A DNA stretch of 34,520 bases. Source: an uncultured Eubacteriales bacterium (GTDB lineage Bacteria; Bacillota; Clostridia; Christensenellales; Aristaeellaceae). Below are positions 1 to 6,590 of this stretch, piece by piece. The stretch spans positions 1-34,520 of the forward strand of contig CACYTF010000035.1 of the NCBI GenBank assembly GCA_902777335.1, written 5' to 3'. Under the pieces are notes generated by a model. That model searched no databases. It was not told where the DNA came from and was given only the letters and a program-made list of their open reading frames with translations. Within the stretch, counting starts at the first letter, position 1. Each line of letters opens with the position of its first letter. The translations under genes were made by a program, and so were the position numbers.

Positions 1-561
1 ATCTTCATCGTGGAGATCATGGGCCACAAGGTGGGCTGGCTGCCGCTGAACGCGGGCATGGCCGGCGGCGCGGACATCATACTGATCCCCGAGATCCCCT
101 ACGACATCGACAAGATCGCCGACAAGATCAAGGAGCGCCACGACCGCGGCGCCAGCTTCACGATACTGGCCGTGGCCGAGGGCGCCATCTCCAAGAAGGA
201 CGCGAAGCTGTCCAAGAAGGAGCTGGCCAAGAAGCAGGCCGAGAGCCCCTACCCGTCCGTCTCCTACGAGATCGCCGCGAAGCTGACCAAGAAGACCGGC
301 TACGACGTGCGCGTGACCGTGCCCGGCCACACCCAGCGCGGCGGCTCGCCCTGCCCCTACGACCGCGTGTTCGCCAGCCGCCTGGGCAGCGAGGCCGGCA
401 AGCTGATCCTGAAAAAGGAGTTCGGCTTCATGGTGGGCTACAAGAACCGCGAGATCGTCAAAGTCTCGCTGAAGGACGTGGCCGGCAAGCTGAAGATGGT
501 CGACCCCGACGCCTCCATCATCAAGGAAGCCAAGATGCTCGGCATCAGCTTCGGCGACTGA
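1..561 (+). CDS. pfkA: 6-phosphofructokinase, C-terminal part (5' end outside window)
   Basis: The reading frame is open from base 1, so the gene starts to the left. About 186 C-terminal residues are visible. They carry the phosphofructokinase signatures: a V-E-I-M-G-H substrate-loop segment, GMAGGADIILIPE, VAEGA, and the GHTQRGGSP motif that binds the sugar phosphate. The enzyme phosphorylates fructose 6-phosphate to fructose 1,6-bisphosphate in cytosolic glycolysis. The VAEGA/GHTQRGG combination with lysine-rich insertions is common in the mixed ATP/PPi-dependent groups. The ATP-versus-PPi residues lie upstream of the window, so the phosphoryl donor cannot be decided. The TGA stop is followed after about 11 bases by a REP palindrome that may shape the 3' end of the mRNA. 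The family call is firm; the symbol is by convention. Confidence 0.9.
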   Translation: MFIVEIMGHKVGWLPLNAGMAGGADIILIPEIPYDIDKIADKIKERHDRGASFTILAVAEGAISKKDAKLSKKELAKKQAESPYPSVSYEIAAKLTKKTGYDVRVTVPGHTQRGGSPCPYDRVFASRLGSEAGKLILKKEFGFMVGYKNREIVKVSLKDVAGKLKMVDPDASIIKEAKMLGISFGD

Positions 562-572
562 TCCAACAAAAA

Positions 573-634
573 TGAGATAGGGGACGGTTCCTTATCTCAC
601 TTCACGGTGAGATAAGGAACCGTCCCCTATCTCA
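573..634. repeat. REP-type palindrome R1 (GGGGACGGTTC family, upstream of the RAYT)
   Basis: Two 28-base arms (573-600 and 607-634) are perfect reverse complements separated by 6 bases. Each arm is itself a small palindrome: TGAGATA at one end and TATCTCA at the other, around a GGGGACGGTTCCT loop. It can therefore fold as one long hairpin or two small ones, like an inverted REP pair (BIME). A degenerate half copy (GTACCCCTGTCTCAT) lies at 641-655. Together with 1439-1500 it brackets the RAYT gene. Confidence 0.9.
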
Positions 635-684
635 GAAATCGTACCCCTGTCTCATCACTCCATGTGAAAGAGAGGTTACACGCC

Positions 685-1446
685 ATGCCGAGATGCGCGA
701 GGAGAAAGAGCGCGACAGACACCTATCACGTGATGCTGAGGGGCATCGATCGACAGGACATCTTTCGGGACGACGAGGACTACCGCCGCTTTTTGACCAC
801 CCTGTCGGATTGCAAGAAGATCAGTACCTTCGAGCTGTACGCCTGGTGCCTGATGCCGAACCACATCCACCTGCTGATCCACACACAGACAGAGCCCCTT
901 GACCTGATCGTCAAGCGCATCGGCAGCCGGTTTGTGTGGTGGTACAACATGAAGTACGAGCGCGTCGGCCACCTGTTCCAGGACCGCTTTAAGAGCGAGC
1001 CGGTGGAGGACGACGCCTATTTCCTGACGGTACTGCGCTACATCATGCAGAATCCGATGAAGGCGGGGCTGGAGACCGCCCCCGGAACCTGGCCCTGGAG
1101 CAGCTATGCCCATTACAACGGCCATGAGGATTTTCTCACCGACGCCGCCTTCGCCGACGGCTTCTTCCCCAACCGCGAGGCGCTGCTGGCCTACCTTTGC
1201 CGGAAGAACGAGGACCGGGCGATGGACGAGCACCCGAAGGCCGTACACATCACCGACGAAAAGGCCGCCGCCGTGGCCAGAAAGATCACCGGCTGCAAGA
1301 CCCCAGAGGCCTTCCGGCAGCTGGACAGGGCAGAACAACGGAAATACATCGTCCAACTGCGCCAGGCACACCTGTCCATCGCCCAAATCTCCCATCACAC
1401 TTCAGTTCCTTATGCTACAGTCGGGCGGATTGTCCAAATGAGATAG
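685..1446 (+). CDS. REP-associated tyrosine transposase (RAYT, Y1/IS200-like HUH endonuclease)
   Basis: This 253-residue protein belongs to the Y1 transposase superfamily. The N-terminus (M-P-R-C-A-R-R-K-S, then Y-H-V-M-L-R-G) is typical of RAYTs. The metal-binding HUH motif is H60-I-H62 within LMPNHIHLLI, and the likely nucleophile is Tyr119 in RYIMQNPMKAG. RAYTs cut and join single-stranded REP hairpins and are thought to spread them. The C-terminal 60 residues look like a helix-turn-helix (SIAQISHHTSVPYATVGRIV). ATG 685 is preferred over GTG 664 because AGAGAGG sits 10 bases upstream and the family starts with MPR. The final residues M-R and the TAG stop are supplied by the REP at 1439-1500. 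The gene is bracketed by REPs and its family is the obvious candidate enzyme for the GGGGACGG repeats; activity is inferred. Confidence 0.92.
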   Translation: MPRCARRKSATDTYHVMLRGIDRQDIFRDDEDYRRFLTTLSDCKKISTFELYAWCLMPNHIHLLIHTQTEPLDLIVKRIGSRFVWWYNMKYERVGHLFQDRFKSEPVEDDAYFLTVLRYIMQNPMKAGLETAPGTWPWSSYAHYNGHEDFLTDAAFADGFFPNREALLAYLCRKNEDRAMDEHPKAVHITDEKAAAVARKITGCKTPEAFRQLDRAEQRKYIVQLRQAHLSIAQISHHTSVPYATVGRIVQMR

Positions 1447-1500
1447 GGGACGGTTCCTTATCTCACTTTTATGTGAGATAAGGAACCGTCCCCTATCTCA
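1439..1500. repeat. REP-type palindrome R2 (downstream edge of the RAYT)
   Basis: The 28-base arms 1439-1466 and 1473-1500 are perfect reverse complements, with the same arm sequence as R1 and a TTTTAT loop. The left arm overlaps the last codons and the TAG stop of the RAYT. Five bases after the right arm comes the AAAGGAGG ribosome binding site of the next gene. Confidence 0.92.
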
Positions 1501-1525
1501 GATTTCAAAGGAGGTTTACGGATCA

Positions 1526-2149
1526 ATGCTTCTGCTCTGCTCCGACGGATTGACCAGCCCGGCGCTGCTGGACGCCGTCCGCCCCTGGGTTCCCGCAAAC
1601 CGCGCCGCCGCGCTGGTGGTCACCGCGGACGATCAGTACAAGGCAAACAACTGGCACGTGCCGCGGTGTACATCGGAGCTGGAATCCCTCGGCCTGTCGG
1701 TGACGCCGTTTGACGTGGATGAGCGCCCGGCCCGCGACCTGCTGGATTATAGCGTGGTGGAATTCATCGGCGGCAACCCGTTCTACCTGCTCCAATCGCT
1801 CCGGCGCGCCGACGCCAACGAGATCCTCATGACCCTCGCCCGCGACCGGCTGCTCATCGGCTGGAGCGCCGCGGCCTTTGTCTTCGGGCCCACGCTGGCG
1901 CTGGTGAACCGCTATTCCCCCGAGATGAACACCCCGGGGTTGACGGACCTGACCGCCCTGCGCCTGACCGACATACAGGTGCTGCCCCACTACAGCCGCT
2001 TCCTCACCCGCTTCGACAATTTCGAGGCCACCTGCGCCGCCTACGAGCGGGAGATGGGTTGTAACGTGATCCGCCTGAACGACGGCGAGGGCGTGCTGAT
2101 CCAAAATGAGATAGGGGACGGTTCCTTATCTCATTTCATTGTGAGATAA
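1526..2149 (+). CDS. Peptidase E-like (S51 family, class I glutamine amidotransferase fold) protein with REP-derived tail
   Basis: This 207-residue cytosolic protein matches the peptidase S51 (dipeptidase E/cyanophycinase-like) pattern. It has an early beta-alpha fold, the loop IGGNPFYLL, the nucleophile elbow I-G-W-S114-A-A-A, and H155 in VLPHYSRF. S51 enzymes cleave small Asp-containing or related peptides with a Ser nucleophile. The elbow has Ala where the family usually has Gly (SAG), so activity is uncertain. Translation starts at ATG 1526 behind a perfect AAAGGAGG. The family's usual end (IRLNDGEGVL) is followed by residues 194-207 encoded by the REP at 2103-2172, so the native C-terminus has been replaced or extended. 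The substrate is unknown. Confidence 0.75.
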   Translation: MLLLCSDGLTSPALLDAVRPWVPANRAAALVVTADDQYKANNWHVPRCTSELESLGLSVTPFDVDERPARDLLDYSVVEFIGGNPFYLLQSLRRADANEILMTLARDRLLIGWSAAAFVFGPTLALVNRYSPEMNTPGLTDLTALRLTDIQVLPHYSRFLTRFDNFEATCAAYEREMGCNVIRLNDGEGVLIQNEIGDGSLSHFIVR

Positions 2150-2172
2150 GGAACCGTCCCCTATCTCATTTT
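2103..2172. repeat. REP-type palindrome R3 overlapping the end of the S51-like gene
   Basis: The AAAATGAGATAGGGGACGG-type left arm (2103-2133) and its complement (2142-2172) form a long hairpin of the same class as R1 and R2. The left arm is translated as the last 14 residues of the S51-like protein, and the stop is inside the right arm. Confidence 0.92.
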
Positions 2173-2209
2173 CACTGGTATCCCCAACCATTTCCCATAG
2201 GAGGTCATC

Positions 2210-3334
2210 ATGTACATATCCAAGCAAGACGCGCTGACCTGGTTTGAATTCTTCGCCCAGCTGCCGGAGGACGAGCCGCTGCCGCCGCGCCAGCAGGAAA
2301 TCGCGCTGGCGGCGCTGTCGCAGATCGAGGCGGCCGAAGCGGCGCGGATCGAGGCGCTGCGACGCGAGGTTCCGGGGCTTAAGTCGCTGGACGGCCGCAG
2401 CACTTTCGTGGGCGACCCAGTCCGCTTTCCGAAGGGCTGCCGCTCGTGCCTGCAGGGCACGGGGCTGAGCGCGGTGCGCAAGACCAACCGCTGCAACCTG
2501 CGCTGCCCCTTCTGCTACGACTGCGGCGCGATGGACGACCAGCCGCCCATCGGCGAGGGCTACTGGGAGATCGGCGGCACCCGCTTCCGCGAGGAGGACC
2601 TGCCGCTGCTGCTGAGCGCCTCCAACCGGCCCACCGGCATTTCCTACGTGTACCTGGAGCCCTTCATGGAGATCGAAAAGTACTATCCGATCATCCGCGC
2701 CTTCCGCGAGGCCGGCGTGTACCAGCACCTGTACACCAACGGCACGCTGGCCACGCCGGAGAACCTGCGGGCCCTGGGCGAGGCGGGGCTGGACGAATTG
2801 CGGTTCAACCTGGGGGCCAGCGGCTGCGCGGATGGCGTGATCGCGGCCATCGGCGAGGCGAAGAAGCACATCCCGATGGTGGGCGTCGAGACGCCGATGA
2901 CGCCCGAGCTGTACGAGACCTTCCTTTCAAAGCAGGACGCGATACTGGCCACCGGGCTGGACTTTATGAACTGCGCCGAGCTGCACCTGAACCCGAACAA
3001 CCTAGCAAACTACCTGGGCGAGAATATGTACATGTACCGGCTGGGCTACCTCTCCCCCATCTCAAGCCACGAGCTGACGCTGAAGCTGATGCGCCGCGCC
3101 GCGGAGGAGGGCTGGCCCATCGCCGTGCACGACTGCTGCAACGCCACCAAGTTCGCCCGGGACCTGAATCTGCGCGCCCACGAGGGCGGCTGGTTCGGGG
3201 CCAGCAGCTACGGCATGGAGTTCGACGCCATCCCCTTCGCCGCCTTCCTGCCGGTGCTTTCCGACCCCGATTTCACCTTCCTTCGGGAAGAACCGCTGCC
3301 CGAGGGCTACCGCCCCGGGGACATCGTGTTTTAG
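2210..3334 (+). CDS. Uncharacterised radical SAM protein with an extra cysteine pair
   Basis: This 374-residue protein has the radical SAM cluster motif C95-N-L-R-C99-P-F-C102 (CX3CX2C), which binds a [4Fe-4S] cluster and S-adenosylmethionine. The core continues with a glycine-containing stretch and LYTNGTLAT, typical of strand 4 of the partial TIM barrel. Just before it, C77-R-S-C80 plus C105 could hold a further metal site. Residues 1-70 form a predicted helical, Glu/Ala-rich N-domain. TAGGAGG precedes the ATG. It lies 16 bases before the esterase gene and is probably co-transcribed with it. Substrate and product cannot be inferred; it resembles the activase/maturase-type branch only loosely. 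Confidence 0.8.
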   Translation: MYISKQDALTWFEFFAQLPEDEPLPPRQQEIALAALSQIEAAEAARIEALRREVPGLKSLDGRSTFVGDPVRFPKGCRSCLQGTGLSAVRKTNRCNLRCPFCYDCGAMDDQPPIGEGYWEIGGTRFREEDLPLLLSASNRPTGISYVYLEPFMEIEKYYPIIRAFREAGVYQHLYTNGTLATPENLRALGEAGLDELRFNLGASGCADGVIAAIGEAKKHIPMVGVETPMTPELYETFLSKQDAILATGLDFMNCAELHLNPNNLANYLGENMYMYRLGYLSPISSHELTLKLMRRAAEEGWPIAVHDCCNATKFARDLNLRAHEGGWFGASSYGMEFDAIPFAAFLPVLSDPDFTFLREEPLPEGYRPGDIVF

Positions 3335-3350
3335 GAGAGGAGGCCTCACC

Positions 3351-4136
3351 ATGGCACATCTGCAAGTCGAATACTACTCCAACTGCCTGATCCGCCCCGT
3401 GCAGTTCAAGGTACTGCTGCCCAACGACCCCAACAATCAGTGGCCGCCGGAGCAGAAGTTCAAGGGCCGGCCGATGAAGACGCTGTTCCTGCTGCACGGC
3501 TACACCGGCGCGGCGGGCAACTGGGTGCCGGAGCGCCTGCCCGCGCTGTACAACTTCGCCGTCGTCATGCCCAGCGGTGAAAACGGCTTCTGGATCGACG
3601 GCATCTCCACCGGCCATCGCTACGACGCCTTCCTGGGCGTAGAGCTGGTGGATTACGTGCGCAAGACGTTCCACCTGGCCCTGACCCCGGAGGACACCTG
3701 CGTGATGGGCATGTCCATGGGCGGCTACGGCGCGCTGCACGTGGCCCTGGCCCACCCGGACCACTTCGGCGCGGCCGCCGGGCTGTCCAGCGCCCTGATC
3801 GTGCACGGCATCGCCCACATGAAGCCGGGCGACGAGAACCCGGTGGCCAACTACGAATACTACCGCGAGTGCTTCGGCGACCTGGAGACCGTGGAGCAGA
3901 GCCGCAACAACCCGGAGGTGCTGGTGGACGAGCTCCTCGCCGCCAAGAAGCCGCTGCCGAAGCTGTTCATGGCCTGCGGCACCGAGGACTTCCTGCTGGA
4001 GCCCAACCGCCAGTTCCACGCCTTTCTGGAACAGCGCGGCGTCGAGCACCAATACTTTGAGTCCCCCGGCGGCCACGACATGACCTTCTGGACCGAATAC
4101 GCCGAGAAGATGTGCACCCTGATGTTCGGAAAATGA
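3351..4136 (+). CDS. Alpha/beta-hydrolase esterase (esterase D / tributyrin esterase-like)
   Basis: This 261-residue protein is a soluble alpha/beta hydrolase. The nucleophile elbow is G-M-S122-M-G-G-Y-G. The acid is probably D213 (CGTEDFLL) and the base H242 (PGGHDMTFW), all in the expected order. FLLHGYTG supplies the oxyanion region. This is the layout of the putative esterase D/S-formylglutathione hydrolase and acetyl xylan or tributyrin esterase group. No signal peptide is visible, so it likely acts in the cytosol on short acyl esters. GGAGAGGAGG lies before ATG 3351. The gene follows the radical SAM gene by 16 bases. Its TGA stop is the first three bases of REP R4, so the C-terminus ends exactly at the insertion edge. 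Confidence 0.82.
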   Translation: MAHLQVEYYSNCLIRPVQFKVLLPNDPNNQWPPEQKFKGRPMKTLFLLHGYTGAAGNWVPERLPALYNFAVVMPSGENGFWIDGISTGHRYDAFLGVELVDYVRKTFHLALTPEDTCVMGMSMGGYGALHVALAHPDHFGAAAGLSSALIVHGIAHMKPGDENPVANYEYYRECFGDLETVEQSRNNPEVLVDELLAAKKPLPKLFMACGTEDFLLEPNRQFHAFLEQRGVEHQYFESPGGHDMTFWTEYAEKMCTLMFGK

Positions 4137-4195
4137 GACAGGGGACGGTTCCTTATCTCACAATTAAGTGAGATAAGGAACCGTCCCCTGTCTCA
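4134..4195. repeat. REP-type palindrome R4 between convergent genes
   Basis: The arms 4134-4160 and 4169-4195 are reverse complements with GGGGACGG at the core. This copy has TGAGACA instead of TGAGATA at the outer ends, and the change is matched by a compensating change in the other arm, so pairing is kept. It provides the esterase stop codon and lies 8 bases from the stop of the convergent RraA-like gene; it may act as a bidirectional terminator. Confidence 0.9.
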
Positions 4196-4203
4196 TTTTG
4201 TCC

Positions 4204-5079
4204 CTACGCCTTCTCCCGCGCCTCGGCCATCTCCTGATCCCACGTCAGGTGCCGGAAGGCCTCCGCCCGCGGGTCGGTCTTCAGCCACTGCATGAAGTCC
4301 TCCATCATCGGCAGGGTCCAGCGGGTGTCGATCTGGGCGGTGGTGTAGGTGCGGCTCTGCAGGCGGTCGAAGCCGAAGATGTCCTTCACGTGGGACTTCT
4401 CGGCGTTCTCCACCACCTTCTCCGCGTGCTGGGCGGGAATGAAGATCACGCCGCTGATGGTGCCCAGCACCACGTCGCCGGGCATGCATACGGCCTGGCC
4501 CACGCGGCAGGGCACGTTGTAGCCGGTCATCAGGCAGTTGCCGATGCCGGTGGGGTCCACGCCCCGGTAGTACACCTGCAGCCCGTCGATCTTCACGATC
4601 TGCTGCAGATCGCGCACGCCGCCCCAGATCACCGCGCCGCCCCGCTTCGTGCGGGTGTGTATGGCGGTGGACAGGTTGCCGCCCACGTAGGTGCCCTCGA
4701 AGATCTTGTCGTACAGGTCCACCACCACCACGTCGTCCTCCACCAGCGCGTCGATCACCCACTGGTTGTAAAAGCCCCTGTGGCCCTCCTCGTCCTGGCC
4801 GATGTGCTTCAGCGCCGCGTCCAGGTCCGGCCGGAAGGGCATCATCACGGCCGTCACGGCGCGGCCCACCAGTATGGAATCGCCGTGGGTCATCTTGAAA
4901 TTGCATTCCCAGTTGTTCTTGTAGCCCATGTTCCAGAGGGGGCCCCAGGCCTCCTCAAACGTGATGTTCCGCATCCGGCGCAGCACGTCGTCGCTGACCC
5001 TGGGCCGCCCGTCGGCCATGCGCTCGCCCGTCCACTCCGGCGTCAGCCGGATGATGGTCTCCCGATCGTTGAAATACAT
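4204..5079 (-). CDS. RraA-like / HMG aldolase-type protein of a sugar-acid operon
   Basis: This 291-residue protein has the RraA/4-hydroxy-4-methyl-2-oxoglutarate aldolase fold signature GGNLSTAIHTRTKRGG followed by IWGGVRD, which corresponds to the GG-L-A-R-G-G...DG-RD active-site block (substrate Arg and metal-site Asp). Members act as metal-dependent aldolases or decarboxylases on oxo-acids, or as RNase E regulators in gammaproteobacteria. The metabolic role fits here, because the gene is the last of a four-gene sugar-acid operon. It is longer than simple RraA (about 160 residues), with an N-terminal extension of about 80 residues. The canonical Asp-Gly before V-R-D is replaced by W-G-G. 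The start has GGAGG upstream. The likely reaction is retro-aldol cleavage of a keto-deoxy sugar acid (inference). Confidence 0.78.
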   Translation of the reverse strand: MYFNDRETIIRLTPEWTGERMADGRPRVSDDVLRRMRNITFEEAWGPLWNMGYKNNWECNFKMTHGDSILVGRAVTAVMMPFRPDLDAALKHIGQDEEGHRGFYNQWVIDALVEDDVVVVDLYDKIFEGTYVGGNLSTAIHTRTKRGGAVIWGGVRDLQQIVKIDGLQVYYRGVDPTGIGNCLMTGYNVPCRVGQAVCMPGDVVLGTISGVIFIPAQHAEKVVENAEKSHVKDIFGFDRLQSRTYTTAQIDTRWTLPMMEDFMQWLKTDPRAEAFRHLTWDQEMAEAREKA

Positions 5080-5086
5080 GTATGCC

Positions 5087-5118
5087 TCCTATCCCTACTC
5101 CCTATTCCCTACTCCCTA
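5087..5118. repeat. Heptamer array (CCCTACT/CCCTATT) between two operon genes
   Basis: About four tandem 7-base units of the form CCCTAYT occupy most of the 36-base gap between the SDR gene and the RraA-like gene. The last unit supplies the TAG stop of the SDR gene. It resembles the end arrays of the other heptamer-bounded elements but has no core. Confidence 0.75.
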
Positions 5119-5880
5119 TATCAGCACCGCGCCCTTGTCCACCCGCACCGCGTCGCCGGTGATGGCATTGGCGCCGGGCGAACACAGGAACCAGACCAGT
5201 TCGCCCACGTCCTCGGGCGTCACCATCCGGAACGACGCCATCTCCGGGTTGCGGCAGTCCAGCGGATAGCTGGAGCGCATCGGCGCGCGGCCGGTCTTGA
5301 ACTCGATCTTGCAGCCGCCCAGGTCCACGGCGTTCACGGTGATGCCGTCGCGGTACACCTCCAGCGCCAGCTCCCGGGTGAACATGCGCACCGCGCCCTT
5401 GGTCATGGCGTAGCCGGCATCAAAGCAGGTGGGCCGCTTGCCGTGGATGCTGCATATGTTCACGATCCGCCCGTTTCCGGCGGCCTTCAGATAAGGCAGG
5501 CACGCCCGCGCCGCGTGGAAGTAGCCGCCGATGTTGATCTCCCACAGCCGGCGCAGCCTGTCGTAGTCGTATTCGTCGATGTACAGGTTGTGCTGCATCG
5601 CGGCGTTGTTCACCAGTATGTCCAGCCGCCCCCAGCGCCCGACGATCGCGTCGACCATGGCCTTCACCTGCGCCGGGTCGGAGACGTCCGCCGGCCAGAC
5701 GAAGCCCTCGCCGCCCGCCTGCTCGATGCCCCGCAGCGTGGCCTCGGCCATGTCGGGGTTGGAATGGCAGTTGACGCACACGCGCACGCCGTGCCCGGCC
5801 AACACCCGCGCGATGCCCGCGCCCACGCCCTTGCCGCCGCCGGTGACCAGCGCCACCCGCCTCTCGGAGGTCTCAGCCAT
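5116..5880 (-). CDS. SDR-family NAD(P)-dependent oxidoreductase
   Basis: This 254-residue classical short-chain dehydrogenase has the Rossmann cofactor loop TGGGKGVGAGI, the NNAA motif, a catalytic Ser in VNICSIHG and Y-A-M-T-K (YX3K). Such enzymes oxidise or reduce a hydroxyl/keto group of sugars or sugar acids with NAD(P)H. The conserved C-terminal TGD-A-V-R-V-D-K-G-A pattern is intact. Its ATG overlaps the stop of the upstream SDR-like gene (ATGGCTGA), indicating translational coupling and perhaps a shared complex. It is the catalytically complete partner of the pair. The specific substrate is unknown; the operon suggests a hexuronate or aldonate. Confidence 0.88.
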   Translation of the reverse strand: MAETSERRVALVTGGGKGVGAGIARVLAGHGVRVCVNCHSNPDMAEATLRGIEQAGGEGFVWPADVSDPAQVKAMVDAIVGRWGRLDILVNNAAMQHNLYIDEYDYDRLRRLWEINIGGYFHAARACLPYLKAAGNGRIVNICSIHGKRPTCFDAGYAMTKGAVRMFTRELALEVYRDGITVNAVDLGGCKIEFKTGRAPMRSSYPLDCRNPEMASFRMVTPEDVGELVWFLCSPGANAITGDAVRVDKGAVLI

Positions 5881-6577
5881 AGTAGGGCCTCCCTTCCACC
5901 TTGCGGCGATGGGTGTAGAACAGCGTCATCGCGTCGTCGGCCCGCAGGTCCGCGCCGGTCAGCGGGGCGGCATCTTCGGTCATCAGAAACGCAATCAGCC
6001 CGTTCAGCGCGTCCGGCCCCGGCAATTCCCGGCTGGCGCAGCGCAGGTCCGCGCCGTAGTACAGCGTGGACACGGGGCTCCTGGAATCCGGGTCGGTTTC
6101 GGAGACGCCCTTCTGGATGAAGTACACCCGCACGCCGAACTGGCCGTAGTCCTGGGCCGCCTCCCGGGCCAGCATCTGCGTGGCTCCGCAGCCCATGCTG
6201 TACAGCGCGCCGCAGCCCACCGGCTTCTCGGCGTGTATGCTGTTCAAATAGATCATGCTACCGCCGCCGTTTTGCCGCATGATGCCGCAGAACACCTTGG
6301 TCGCGCACCAGGCGGCCATCGGCCCCGCGTCGGCGGCGCGGTTCCATTCATCCATGGACACGTCGGCGACGGCCCCGAGGATGCGCTCCGGCGCCGGGTG
6401 GATCACCCCGACAATGCGCTGCGCCAGCGGTTCGGCGAAAGCGCGCACAGCGGCCTCGTCCCACAGGCACACCGACGGCGGCACGGTCTCCACCCGATAC
6501 CCCAGCGACTGCAGATGCGCCCGGGCCGCGCGGGCCTCGGCCATGCCGTCGCGGGTCAAAACAATGATATCTTTCAC
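5873..6577 (-). CDS. Degenerate SDR-fold protein, probably non-canonical or inactive
   Basis: This 234-residue protein aligns with the SDR fold (Rossmann-like start IIVLTRDGMAEARAA, later MIYLNSIHAEKPVGCGALYSMGC). It lacks the cofactor motif TGX3GXG, and the catalytic YX3K is Y-X3-C, so the active-site Lys is missing. It may be a regulatory or structural partner of the complete SDR encoded next, with which its reading frame overlaps by 8 bases. It lies 13 bases after the dehydratase gene. Because the frame is intact and coupled, it looks maintained rather than decaying. Confidence 0.72.
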   Translation of the reverse strand: MKDIIVLTRDGMAEARAARAHLQSLGYRVETVPPSVCLWDEAAVRAFAEPLAQRIVGVIHPAPERILGAVADVSMDEWNRAADAGPMAAWCATKVFCGIMRQNGGGSMIYLNSIHAEKPVGCGALYSMGCGATQMLAREAAQDYGQFGVRVYFIQKGVSETDPDSRSPVSTLYYGADLRCASRELPGPDALNGLIAFLMTEDAAPLTGADLRADDAMTLFYTHRRKVEGRPYYG

Positions 6578-6590
6578 TGAAATCCCTCTG

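Noticed and set aside
4198..6120. Long plus-strand reading frame of 640 codons
   Set aside because: It is antisense to two well-supported enzymes, is rich in His/Arg/Val as GC-rich shadows are, and matches no family.
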